Positions 41,604 to 49,642 of a DNA stretch of 64,000 nt are shown piece after piece. Position numbers and translations under genes: made by a program. Within the stretch, counting starts at the first letter, position 1, and each line of letters opens with the position of its first letter. The notes under the pieces were generated by a model that was given only the letters and a program-made list of their open reading frames with translations, was not told the DNA's origin and ran no database searches. The DNA comes from Hominenteromicrobium mulieris (GTDB lineage Bacteria; Bacillota; Clostridia; Oscillospirales; Acutalibacteraceae): positions 1 through 64,000 of the forward strand of contig JAJJOY010000006.1 of assembly GCA_021029595.1 (NCBI GenBank). Reading direction: 5' to 3'.

Positions 41604-44552
41604 TTACTGTAAATCCAGCGCCGCAAACAGGCTGCGGAGACGAATACGCACCGCGCCGAGGTTTGTGATCTCGTCGATCTTGAGCTGGGTGTAGATTTTG
41701 CCGCCGTCGTGCAGAATGCCGCGCACCTCGTCGGTCGTGATGGCGTCCACGCCGCAACCAAACGAGACAAGCTGAATGAGGTTCACGCGCTTATCCGCAC
41801 GGTCTACAACGTACTTTGCAGCCGCGTACAGACGGGAGTGATACGTCCACTGGTTGAGGACCTTCGTCGGGAATTTCTTCTCCTTGCACGCAACGGCGTC
41901 TTCCGTCACAACAACCGCGCCGCAGTCGCAGATGAGGCTGTCAATGCCGTGGTTGATCTCCGGGTCCACATGATACGGACGACCGGCCAGCACGATAACA
42001 GGCTTATGCTGTTCTTCGGCGAGCGCGAGGAATTTGTCGCCGATGGCACGCACGGCGCGCATGTAGAGGTCATACTCCGCATACGCCGCGTCGGACGCTT
42101 TCTTCACGTCTTTTTTCGTGAACGTACCGTTCGGGAAATGGCGGCGTAAAATCTCGTACATCTTGCCGGGGAAATCGTGTCTGCGGTGCAAGCCGACATA
42201 ATCGCCGATGAAGGCGGTGTCTTTCAGTTTCTGAATATTGGAGGAGATGACCTCCGGGTAATAGGCGACGACCGGGCAATTATAGTGGTTGTCGCCGAGA
42301 TTTTCGTCAAAGTTATACGTCATGCAGGGGTAGAACACCGCGTCCACGCCCTCGTCAAGCAGCGTTTCCACGTGGCCGTGCATCAGCTTTGCCGGGAAGC
42401 ACGCCGTATCGGACGGAATGGTGTGCTGCCCCTTTAAATAAAGCTGGCGATTCGACGCCGGTGACGTTTTCACATCGTAGCCGAGCGTTGTGAAGAACTT
42501 ATACCAGAACGGCAAAAGCTCGTACATGTTGAGGCCCATCGGAATGCCGATGACCGGCTTGCCCGTGTCTTTGTATGTATAGCGCGCGAGCAGCTTGCGC
42601 TTTTCTTCAAACATGTTGTACTGTGCTTCGGTGGATTTCACGCCCGTCACCGGCTTTTCACAGCGGTTGCCGCTGATGAACTTGCGTCCGCCGGAAAAGG
42701 TGTTCACCGTCAACTTGCAGCTGTTGGAGCAGCCGCGGCAGGTGATAGCCTTTACGCTGTGGGTGAATTCTTCGAGCGCTTCCTTGCTCAAAAGCGTCGA
42801 AAGCTCCGTCGCCTTACCCGCAGCCTGTGCTTTTTCGCGTGCATACAGTGCGGCACCGTATGCGCCCATCAGGCCCGCAATGGTCGGACGGATGACATCG
42901 TGGCCGATCTCCTGCTCAAACGCGCGCAGTACGGCGTCGTTCAGGAACGTACCGCCCTGCACGACGATCTCCCGGCCGATTGCTTTGGAATCGACCGCAC
43001 GGATAACTTTATACAGCGCGTTCTTGACAACGCTGATGGAAAGACCCGCGGAGATGTTCTCCACCGTTGCGCCGTCCTTCTGCGCCTGTTTCACGGAGGA
43101 GTTCATAAACACCGTGCAGCGGGAGCCGAGGTCGACCGGGCGATCCGCAAACAGACCGAGCTTTGCAAAATCTTCAATGGAGTAACCCAGCGCACCCGCA
43201 AACGTCTGGAGGAACGAGCCGCAGCCAGAGGAACAAGCCTCGTTGAGGAAAATATCGTCGATGACGCCGTTTTCGACCTTGAAACACTTGATGTCCTGAC
43301 CGCCGATGTCGATGATGAAATCGACCTTCGGGTTGAACGCGCGCGCCGCGTAGAAGTGCGCCATCGTCTCTACGATGCCGTAATCGACGGAAAACGCGTT
43401 TTTGATGATGTCTTCGCCGTAGCCGGTCGCCGCGCAGGCGCAGATCTTCGCCTGCGGGAAACGCGTGTAAACTTCAAGCAGGAATTCGCGCATCAGCGGG
43501 ACAGGGTTGCCGCTGTTCGACATATAGCGCGAACAAACAATATTGCCGTCCTTATCCGTCACAACGGCTTTAACGGTCGTGGAGCCCGCATCGATGCCGA
43601 TATAAACCGGCTCGCCGTCCTCCAGTGTGTCGCGCACCTTAACGCCGGCGTTAAGGTGGCGCTTTGTGAATGCTTCATAATCCGCCTTGTCCTTAAAAAG
43701 CGGCGGGCAGGCGCGGTATTCTTCCTTTGCCGTGTAATGCGCAATGCGGTTGATGATCTCCGCAAGCGTCGTCTCATTGCCGTCCGCCGCAAACGCCGCA
43801 CCCAACGCGACGAAATACAGCGAATTTTCCGGGCAGATGCCCGTAATGCCGAGCGTCTTATCAAACGCCACGCGCAGCTCGCTCAAAAACGTCATCGGGC
43901 CGCCGAGGTATACGACCTTGCCCGCGATTTCTCTGCCCTGCGCAAGACCCGCAACGGTCTGGTTCACAACGGCGTAGAGAATGCTTGCCGCCACGTCTTT
44001 TTTCTGCGCGCCCTGATTTAAAAGCGGCTGAATATCGCTCTTTGCGAACACGCCGCAACGGGAAGCAATGGTGTAGATCTTCTCATGCTCTTTCGAGAGT
44101 GTGTTGAGCGCATCCGGGGTGATGTTCAAAAGCGTCGCCATCTGGTCGATGAACGCGCCGGTGCCGCCCGCGCAGGATCCGTTCATACGCACCTCAAGGC
44201 CGGAGGCGTTATTGCCGTCCGTAAGGAACAAAATTTTCGCGTCCTCGCCGCCAAGCTCGATGACCGCATCCGTACCCGGCACAAGGCGGTTCACCGCAAT
44301 GCGCGTCGCGTACACCTCCTGCACGAACTGAATGTCACTGCGCTCTGCAAGACCCATACCGGCCGAGCCGGAAATGCTCAAAAGCACCTTTTCTTTCGGA
44401 AACTGCTCTGCCACTTCACGCAGCATCTCAACGGATTTCTCCACGATGCGCGAAAGATGACGCTCATATTTTTTGAAAAGCACCTCGTTCTGCTCGTTCA
44501 GAACAACGCACTTTAAGGTCGTGGAACCAACGTCCAAACCGATTCTCATCAT
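41604..44552 (-). CDS. acyl-CoA dehydratase activase-related protein with two ASKHA domains
   Basis: A 982-residue protein. The first BadF/BcrA-type ATPase domain begins IGLDVGSTTLKCVV, with GGEDAKILFL and NGSCAGGTGAFIDQMA. The second starts near residue 320 (IGIDAGSTTVKAVV) with GGQDIKCFKV and NEACSSGCGSFLQTFA, whose cysteines bind the bridging [4Fe-4S]. The last about 350 residues are a DUF2229-type region (CRGCSNSCKLTV, GIPMGLNMYELLPFW, SDTACFPAKLMHGH, VLAGRPYHVDPEINHG). Such proteins use ATP to push low-potential electrons into a partner, probably the product of the next gene. AAAGGATG lies upstream of the ATG. Confidence 0.88.
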   Translation of the reverse strand: MMRIGLDVGSTTLKCVVLNEQNEVLFKKYERHLSRIVEKSVEMLREVAEQFPKEKVLLSISGSAGMGLAERSDIQFVQEVYATRIAVNRLVPGTDAVIELGGEDAKILFLTDGNNASGLEVRMNGSCAGGTGAFIDQMATLLNITPDALNTLSKEHEKIYTIASRCGVFAKSDIQPLLNQGAQKKDVAASILYAVVNQTVAGLAQGREIAGKVVYLGGPMTFLSELRVAFDKTLGITGICPENSLYFVALGAAFAADGNETTLAEIINRIAHYTAKEEYRACPPLFKDKADYEAFTKRHLNAGVKVRDTLEDGEPVYIGIDAGSTTVKAVVTDKDGNIVCSRYMSNSGNPVPLMREFLLEVYTRFPQAKICACAATGYGEDIIKNAFSVDYGIVETMAHFYAARAFNPKVDFIIDIGGQDIKCFKVENGVIDDIFLNEACSSGCGSFLQTFAGALGYSIEDFAKLGLFADRPVDLGSRCTVFMNSSVKQAQKDGATVENISAGLSISVVKNALYKVIRAVDSKAIGREIVVQGGTFLNDAVLRAFEQEIGHDVIRPTIAGLMGAYGAALYAREKAQAAGKATELSTLLSKEALEEFTHSVKAITCRGCSNSCKLTVNTFSGGRKFISGNRCEKPVTGVKSTEAQYNMFEEKRKLLARYTYKDTGKPVIGIPMGLNMYELLPFWYKFFTTLGYDVKTSPASNRQLYLKGQHTIPSDTACFPAKLMHGHVETLLDEGVDAVFYPCMTYNFDENLGDNHYNCPVVAYYPEVISSNIQKLKDTAFIGDYVGLHRRHDFPGKMYEILRRHFPNGTFTKKDVKKASDAAYAEYDLYMRAVRAIGDKFLALAEEQHKPVIVLAGRPYHVDPEINHGIDSLICDCGAVVVTEDAVACKEKKFPTKVLNQWTYHSRLYAAAKYVVDRADKRVNLIQLVSFGCGVDAITTDEVRGILHDGGKIYTQLKIDEITNLGAVRIRLRSLFAALDLQ

Positions 44553-44664
44553 GTTGATTCATCCTTTCTGCGGTATCCTTTCCGCATCGTATACCGATAC
44601 CGCATAAATGCCGCCTGTTTCGGCAGCTCTTACATATCCGCAAAATTACCCAAATATACTTTTA

Positions 44665-44693
44665 ATGATACCACAGGCGCGCGCGCAATTCAA
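44665..44693 (-). promoter_or_regulatory. promoter of the activase/dehydratase operon
   Basis: Minus strand: TTGAAT (44688-44693), 17-base spacer of mostly GC alternation, TATCAT (44665-44670). It is in the 308-base divergent gap; the rest of that gap shows no other clear feature and no confident rightward promoter. Confidence 0.7.
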
Positions 44694-44860
44694 TACGCAG
44701 CACCGCGGCGAGATTGTAAAAAATTCGTGACATAACGCGGTTTTTCTTGTGTGGGAAAGCCATTTTCCGCACGGGTTTTCCACTTTTTGTCTTGTCCGGG
44801 GCGACTATTTTAACGGCTTTTCGCATATAACTCACCGATGAGAAATGAGGAGGGTTTCCT

Positions 44861-45856
44861 ATGTCAAACGGCAAAAGAAGGTATTTTCCGGGCGCCAACA
44901 CCGGGCGCGGATTCATCGGGCATTTTGAGGGCATCGTGCCGCCGTGGAGCGAGCCGCACTACACCTACGTTTTAAAGGGCGGCCCCGGGGTAGGAAAAAG
45001 CACATTGATGAAAAAATGCGCCGCCATCGCACGGGCAAACGGGTTTACCGTCGAAGAATTTCGCTGCGCAAGCGACCCCGAAAGCTTTGACGCCGTGCGT
45101 ATCCCACAGCGGCGGCTCGTCTTACTGGACGGCACCGCGCCGCACACCATAGACCCCGCCATGCCGGGGATTGACGGCGAAACGCTGGATCTCGGACGGT
45201 TTTTGCACAAAGAGGTCTTCAAACGCCGCCGCGAAGAGCTTTTTGTCCTTGCAGAAGAAAACCGCGCGCACTACAAAAACGCGTTCGCGTGCCTTTCCGC
45301 CGCAGGCAGCCTGCGCCGTGCTGCCGTAAGCGAAGCCGCAAGGTCTGCCGACCTTACCATGATCCGCACATTTTTAAAAGAGGGTTTCACACTGCCGAAG
45401 GAAGGCACACCGCGCATACTATTTTTAACGAGCCCCACGCCCGCCGGCGTTGCGGATTTCCGGGAAGCACAGGATGCCGAAAACACCGTGTACCTGCCCG
45501 GCGTTTTGGGCGCGGTGTTCTTAAATGAAGCCATGAAGCTCGTGCAGAATACGCAGACTGAAATTTTCCTGCATCCGCTCACGCCGGAAGCACCGCAGTG
45601 CGTGCGCATCGGCGACACCATGCTGTGTGCCGCGGACGATACCCGCAGCACATTAAACGAGTTCCTTTTGAGCCCGCTTTCGGACTTCATCCCGTTCGCC
45701 ATGCAGGAGGCCGAGACCTTGACTGCGCAGGCCGTGGAGGAGCTCAGGCTCTGCAAGCGCACACATGACGCGATTGAAACCATCTACCGCCCGTTCGTCG
45801 ACTACGACCATGTAGAGCGAGAAACGAACCGTCTGCTGGAAACCCTAAAGCTGTGA
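44861..45856 (+). CDS. P-loop ATPase of unknown function (PRK06851-like)
   Basis: A 331-residue protein whose Walker A is LKGGPGVGKSTLMKK (about residues 38-52). Around it are the family marks GRGFIGHFEGIVPPW upstream and VEEFRCASDPESFDAVRI, LLDGTAPHTIDPAMPG downstream. The last part (EVEELRLCKRTHD...YRPFVDYDHVERETNRLLETL) is helical. Seen across spore-forming Clostridia and Bacilli; no function is established. GGAGGG precedes the ATG. It stands alone, with repeat copy C after it. Confidence 0.8.
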   Translation: MSNGKRRYFPGANTGRGFIGHFEGIVPPWSEPHYTYVLKGGPGVGKSTLMKKCAAIARANGFTVEEFRCASDPESFDAVRIPQRRLVLLDGTAPHTIDPAMPGIDGETLDLGRFLHKEVFKRRREELFVLAEENRAHYKNAFACLSAAGSLRRAAVSEAARSADLTMIRTFLKEGFTLPKEGTPRILFLTSPTPAGVADFREAQDAENTVYLPGVLGAVFLNEAMKLVQNTQTEIFLHPLTPEAPQCVRIGDTMLCAADDTRSTLNEFLLSPLSDFIPFAMQEAETLTAQAVEELRLCKRTHDAIETIYRPFVDYDHVERETNRLLETLKL

Positions 45857-45940
45857 TAGACAAAAACGAAAGCGAAAATCTGTGAATTCGGCACATTGCA
45901 GTCGATACATAAACGTGTTAAACTGAACACAGCGAAGCGA

Positions 45941-46165
45941 TGCAAAAGTTTTTGATCGACCTTTTTTCAAATGAAGGTCAAACCGAACCCATGGTTCGGT
46001 CGTGAAATCCAAAGGCAACGCCTTTGGTCGAACTCTGCAGAGTTCGAAACTCTTTTGCCTACCTAAAAATCAGGATGGGAGCTTTAACAGTCCGGCGGAC
46101 TGTTAAAGTGTGGGAGGCCCAATTAGGGAGTCTTCCAAAGAATTTGCGGTGCAAATTCTTGAAAA
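45941..46165 (+). repeat. multi-hairpin intergenic repeat, copy C
   Basis: Longest copy. Stems in order: GACCTT/AAGGTC (45958-45979), ACCGAACC/GGTTCGGT (45982-46000), CCAAAGGC/GCCTTTGG (46009-46027), CGAACTCTGCAGAGTTCG (46029-46046), CTTTAACAGTCC/GGACTGTTAAAG (46082-46108), a GGGAGGCCC...GGGAGTCTTCC stem (about 46111-46137) and AAGAATTTGC/GCAAATTCTT (46138-46160). Shared unpaired landmarks are CTCTTTTGCCTAC, TAAAAATCAGGA and CCCAATTAGGG. It fills most of the 355-base gap before the MBL gene. Confidence 0.8.
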
Positions 46166-46211
46166 TCTCAGAAAGCACTAAAAGTATTGAAAAGAAAGGA
46201 ATTTAAACTCT

Positions 46212-46928
46212 ATGCAGATCACATTTCTCGGTGCAAGCCACGGCGTGCCGGAGGCGAATCGCCGCTGCTCCTGCACCTTGATCGAAACGAACGGCCGATA
46301 TTATTTCATCGATATGGGCGTCAACGCCATCGATGCCCTGCGCACACGCGGCATCGAGGTGGAGGACGTCAAGGGCATCTTCATCACGCATATGCACGGC
46401 GACCATACAAACGGGCTCATCTCATTCGTCGACCTTATCAGCTGGTATTTTAAAACCGCCGACCCCGAAATCTGCCTGCCGAACTTGGAGGGCGTTGAGG
46501 CCATCCGTGCATGGCTCAAAGCGAATCACTGCGAAATGCGCGACCTGCGCTTTAAAAAGATCACGGACGGCACAATCTTCGACGACGGATATTTAAAAGT
46601 CACCGCCATTCCCACGCAGCATTGCCCGGATTCCCATGCTTTTTTCGTGGAAGCCGAGGGCAAAGCCGTGCTGTTCACGGGCGACTTAAAGCATCCCAAC
46701 GTCGATTTTCCAAAAATCGCCAAGGAAAAGCCGACCGAATTTATCATCTGCGAAGCCGCACACTTCCCGGCGACCGATTACGCGCCCGTTTTGGCCGCCT
46801 GTCCCACAAAGCAGGTGCTCGTCAACCACTACGCGCCGTGGAATATCCCGAACGTCATGCAGCTTGCGGAAACGCTCGCTCCGCTGCCCGTCAAATTTGT
46901 GAACGACGGCATGCAAATCACGCTTTAA
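46212..46928 (+). CDS. MBL-fold metallo-hydrolase (RNase Z-like)
   Basis: A 238-residue metallo-beta-lactamase-fold enzyme. The zinc motif is THMHGDHTNG (His-x-His-x-Asp-His), with later ligands in TQHCPDSHAFF, FTGDLKHPN and LVNHYAPWN. It begins MQITFLGASHGVPEANRRCSC, like RNase Z and related small hydrolases, but lacks the long exosite arm and is shorter than tRNase Z (about 300). The substrate is open. AAAGGAA lies upstream of the ATG at 46212. Confidence 0.87.
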   Translation: MQITFLGASHGVPEANRRCSCTLIETNGRYYFIDMGVNAIDALRTRGIEVEDVKGIFITHMHGDHTNGLISFVDLISWYFKTADPEICLPNLEGVEAIRAWLKANHCEMRDLRFKKITDGTIFDDGYLKVTAIPTQHCPDSHAFFVEAEGKAVLFTGDLKHPNVDFPKIAKEKPTEFIICEAAHFPATDYAPVLAACPTKQVLVNHYAPWNIPNVMQLAETLAPLPVKFVNDGMQITL

Positions 46929-46939
46929 ATTCATACGCA

Positions 46940-46974
46940 AAAAGGTCTGCTCCGCTTTGGTGAGCAGACCTTTT
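46940..46974. terminator. bidirectional terminator
   Basis: AAAAGGTCTGCTC / GAGCAGACCTTTT stem with a nine-base loop between convergent genes. Confidence 0.9.
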
Positions 46975-46978
46975 CCTT

Positions 46979-47860
46979 TTACTTTTTGTTGACGGGATAA
47001 ATACCCGACCAGCCGCAGTTGCCGTCTTTGTCTTTCAGCTCCACGCGCACGAACGTGTCCGTAGGCTGCACTTTATACGTCGCTTCGGTCACATTTTCGC
47101 CTACCGTCGCGCGGTCGCCCGCCCAAACGGTATCGGTGAAGAACACGACCTCCTGCACCGGCGAGGTATGCACCGTGACCGTGCCATTTTCAATTTCAAC
47201 GCGGAAATTCGGCCCCTGCGTTGCGTAGAAGCGGTTTGCACGGATAGCCGCCAAAACACCCTCGCGCGTCAATTCATCCGCCTGCACCATGATGTACGAA
47301 CGCGTCTCGTCGCCCGTGTAGTGATGCGCATCGTCCGCCGCCATGCACGGCAAATAGTGCCCCAAAAGCGCCATTTCGTCGAAAAACACACCGGAATACG
47401 GACGGCAGTTCCACGGCAGGCCCGAAGTGGTGTTGTAAATCTCGCACCCGTCAATGCCGTACAGCTTCACGACCTCCGAAGCGCGATCCAGCGACCATGC
47501 GGGGTGCGCCAAGATTGCAATGCCGTTCACGTTATGGATTTCATCGATGATCTTCTGCGCGGAAAGCCCCGGCGCGCGTTTTGTAAGCGCAGGCGCTTTC
47601 TCCATGCCGATACCAACGATGTGGTAAATGCCCTCCTGCACGGTACTGCCCACGTCGAACTCCGTGCCGTTTAAGAGGAGAAAATTTTCCTCTTGCCGCC
47701 CCTCACCGTGGAACCAGTGGTCGGTCAGCGCAAGGAAATCATAGCCTTTTGATTTGTATAATGCAATCGTTTCTTCCGGCGCATACGCGCCGTCCGAGTT
47801 CGTTGTATGGGTGTGCAGATTGCCCTTATACCAAATTTTGCCGAACGCATCCGTAAACAT
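46979..47860 (-). CDS. PHP-domain metallohydrolase (CehA/McbA-like)
   Basis: A 293-residue PHP-fold protein. Metal ligands are in NLHTHTTNSDG, LTDHWFHGEG, AILAHPAW and AADDAHHYTGDE. The last about 70 residues (VEIENGTVTVHTSPVQEVVFFTD...VRVELKDKDGNCGWSGIYPV) form the beta domain common in CehA-type members. It probably hydrolyses a phosphoester; the substrate is unknown. Has its own promoter; monocistronic. Confidence 0.87.
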   Translation of the reverse strand: MFTDAFGKIWYKGNLHTHTTNSDGAYAPEETIALYKSKGYDFLALTDHWFHGEGRQEENFLLLNGTEFDVGSTVQEGIYHIVGIGMEKAPALTKRAPGLSAQKIIDEIHNVNGIAILAHPAWSLDRASEVVKLYGIDGCEIYNTTSGLPWNCRPYSGVFFDEMALLGHYLPCMAADDAHHYTGDETRSYIMVQADELTREGVLAAIRANRFYATQGPNFRVEIENGTVTVHTSPVQEVVFFTDTVWAGDRATVGENVTEATYKVQPTDTFVRVELKDKDGNCGWSGIYPVNKK

Positions 47861-47898
47861 AGTCTTTCCCCCATCCTGCTTTTCGTCTCTTTGGGATT

Positions 47899-47927
47899 AT
47901 CATAGCACGATGGCGAGGTGAGTGCAA
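47899..47927 (-). promoter_or_regulatory. promoter of the PHP-domain gene
   Basis: Minus strand: TTGCAC (47922-47927), 17-base spacer, TATGAT (47899-47904), about 40 bases before the ATG. Confidence 0.7.
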
Positions 47928-47938
47928 GCTTTGTGCAT

Positions 47939-47965
47939 GAAAAAAAGGCGGCAATGCCGCCCTTT
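47939..47965 (-). terminator. terminator of the ECF S-component gene
   Basis: Minus strand: GGGCGGCATTGCCGCC hairpin followed by T7, directly after the ECF gene stop. Confidence 0.85.
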
Positions 47966-47982
47966 CAGGGAACCTATAGTGC

Positions 47983-48552
47983 TTATGCTTTTTCCGCGCT
48001 CGGTGCTTCTATCAGCTTTGCTTTCTGCAAGGCGACGACGACAGCCGGGACCAGAATAAGCTGCACCACGATGCCCGGGATTGCGTTTAAGAGTGCGCCG
48101 GAAATGAATGCCGCAAATGTGAACGCGCCCGCATCTGCCGCAATGCCGCTGAGGATCACCTTCACGATACCCCAGACGATTCTGCCCGCGACCATAGCGA
48201 TCAAAAGGCTGCCGTACAGCGTGCCGACAGTCTGCTTTTTGAACACCTTGCGGTACATGATGCCGCTTACAAGGCCGTATGTCAGCAGCTCAAACGCCAT
48301 AGCGATGGCGACGTAGAACGGCGGCATGCCGAACATCACCATGCGCAGCAGCGGGGCGATAAAGCCCACAACCGCGCCCACCGGGCCGCCGCATACGAAG
48401 CCTGCAAGCAAAATCGGCAGGTGCATCGGACACAGCATTGCGCCGATCTGCGGGATATGCCCGGTGAAGAACGGCAGTACTAACGCAAGCGCCAGAAAAA
48501 GTGCACCGAGCACAAGATTTTTAACGGAAAATTTGCTGTTTGTACGGTTCAT
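47983..48552 (-). CDS. ECF transporter S component (substrate unknown)
   Basis: A 189-residue membrane protein with six TM helices: LVLGALFLALALVLPFF, LPILLAGFVCGGPVGAVVGFIAPLLRMVMFG, FYVAIAMAFELLTYGLVSGIMY, LYGSLLIAMVAGRIVWGIVKVIL, FAAFISGALLNAIPGIVVQLILVPAVVVALQ. The ALxLALxLVLPFFTG start and CPMHLPILLAGFVCG motif are those of group II ECF substrate-binding subunits for vitamins or small metabolites. No EcfA or EcfT gene is adjacent, so it would share the common energizing module. Expression is probably set by the structured leader upstream. Confidence 0.82.
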   Translation of the reverse strand: MNRTNSKFSVKNLVLGALFLALALVLPFFTGHIPQIGAMLCPMHLPILLAGFVCGGPVGAVVGFIAPLLRMVMFGMPPFYVAIAMAFELLTYGLVSGIMYRKVFKKQTVGTLYGSLLIAMVAGRIVWGIVKVILSGIAADAGAFTFAAFISGALLNAIPGIVVQLILVPAVVVALQKAKLIEAPSAEKA

Positions 48553-48572
48553 TGAAATACCCTCCCAGATAC

Positions 48573-48710
48573 AAAAAGACCACGAAGCATTCCGCCCATA
48601 CCGAGCGAAAAGACCTTCGTGGTCTATTTTTTTAAGTGGCTTAAAATACTTTCAAACGGCGTTTCGCCGCGCGGTCTTTTGACCGTTGCCGCTTCCTGCA
48701 GCTTTACTGT
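48573..48710 (-). promoter_or_regulatory. candidate riboswitch/attenuator in the ECF gene leader
   Basis: The roughly 155-base leader (minus strand) ends in an intrinsic terminator: GACCACGAAG / CTTCGTGGTC with a GC-rich loop and T5 (48573-48624), just 20 bases before the ATG. Upstream sit short stems CGGTCAAAAGACCG, CGGCGAAACGCCG and TTTTAAGCCACTTAAAA. A promoter, compact stems, terminator, then a transporter gene is the layout of a transcriptional riboswitch. I cannot match it to TPP, THF, preQ1, cobalamin or FMN consensus motifs by eye. Confidence 0.55.
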
Positions 48711-48714
48711 CTAC

Positions 48715-48743
48715 ATCATAGCATAAATTAACCTTAAAGTCAA
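48715..48743 (-). promoter_or_regulatory. promoter of the ECF S-component gene
   Basis: Minus strand: TTGACT (48738-48743), 17-base spacer, TATGAT (48715-48720). Confidence 0.75.
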
Positions 48744-48772
48744 CTATCAAATTTTAGTTTTGCCGAAAAAAC

Positions 48773-49483
48773 TTACTTTCCCGCGCTAAGAATGACCGTA
48801 ACGTCCGGGTGCAGCTGCAAAACGGAAGCCGGCACCTCCGGCGTAACCTTGCCGAAGCAAGCCTTTTCGACGATCTCCGCCTTATCCGGGCCTGCGATGA
48901 GAAGAATCTTCTTCGCCTTCATAATGGTGCCGATGCCCATGGTGATGGCCTGCGTCGGCACATCCTCGCGGCGCTCGAACAAACGGGAGTTCGCGTTGAT
49001 GGTGCTCTCCGTCAGCTGTACGGTGTGCACTGTCGCCGGGAAGTTATCCGTCGGCTCGTTAAAGCCGATATGTCCATTGTGGCCGATGCCGAGCAGCTGC
49101 AGATCGATGCCGCCGAGAGACTGAATAAAGCTCTCATAGCGCACAGCCTCTTCTTCAAGGTCATCTGCGTGGCCGTTCGGCACATGTGTGTTCGCCTTGT
49201 CGATATTCACGTGGTCAAAGAGGTTGTCGTTCATGAAATAGCGGTAGCTGTTCGGGTTCGTACCGTCCAGACCGCAGTATTCGTCAAGGTTTACGGTGCG
49301 CACTTCGGAAAAATCCAGTACGCCGTCCTCATAACTCTTTACAAGATCTTTGTAGGTGCCGATCGGCGAAGAGCCTGTTGCAAGACCCAGCACGCAGTTC
49401 GGCTTCAAAAGCACCTGGCCGCCGATGATGCCGGCTGCAATGGCGCTCATTTCTTCATAGGTTTTCGTTTTGATAATACGCAT
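48773..49483 (-). CDS. nagB: glucosamine-6-phosphate deaminase
   Basis: A 236-residue NagB: LGLATGSSPIGTYKDLV (phosphate loop), TVNLDEYCGLDGTNPNSYRYFM (catalytic Asp/Glu region), LLGIGHNGHIGFNEP (active-site His) and AITMGIGTIMKAKKILLIAGPDKA. It converts glucosamine-6-phosphate to fructose-6-phosphate and ammonia. The usual length fits the ATG at 49483 with AAAGGA 11 bases upstream; an ATG four codons earlier abuts that site. No nagA is adjacent. It is likely expressed from its own promoter at 49563-49590. Confidence 0.95.
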   Translation of the reverse strand: MRIIKTKTYEEMSAIAAGIIGGQVLLKPNCVLGLATGSSPIGTYKDLVKSYEDGVLDFSEVRTVNLDEYCGLDGTNPNSYRYFMNDNLFDHVNIDKANTHVPNGHADDLEEEAVRYESFIQSLGGIDLQLLGIGHNGHIGFNEPTDNFPATVHTVQLTESTINANSRLFERREDVPTQAITMGIGTIMKAKKILLIAGPDKAEIVEKACFGKVTPEVPASVLQLHPDVTVILSAGK

Positions 49484-49562
49484 TTGAATATTCATCCTTT
49501 CAATACAGTAAAGCGCCAGCCTTATGCCGTGCGCGTTTTTACCCAAAGAGTTTCTACCTACA

Positions 49563-49590
49563 ACTATACCATAAAATTTGCAAAAGTAAA
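49563..49590 (-). promoter_or_regulatory. nagB promoter
   Basis: Minus strand: TTTACT (49585-49590), 16-base spacer ending TGG (extended -10), TATAGT (49563-49568). Confidence 0.6.
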
Positions 49591-49632
49591 GGCATTCCCG
49601 CAGAAAACCGCGAAACGGTTCCCGGAAATGCC
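49591..49632 (-). terminator. terminator of the DMT transporter gene
   Basis: Minus strand: GGCATTTCCGGGAACCG / CGGTTTTCTGCGGGAATGCC, an imperfect long stem followed by TTTACTTTTG, which doubles as the nagB -35 region. Confidence 0.7.
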
Positions 49633-49642
49633 CCAATTTACT

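Noticed and set aside
40287-44552. Frameshifted pseudogene of a single giant dehydratase/activase
   Set aside because: The junction has an in-place stop, a good ribosome-binding site and a new ATG, and both halves are intact to their ends.
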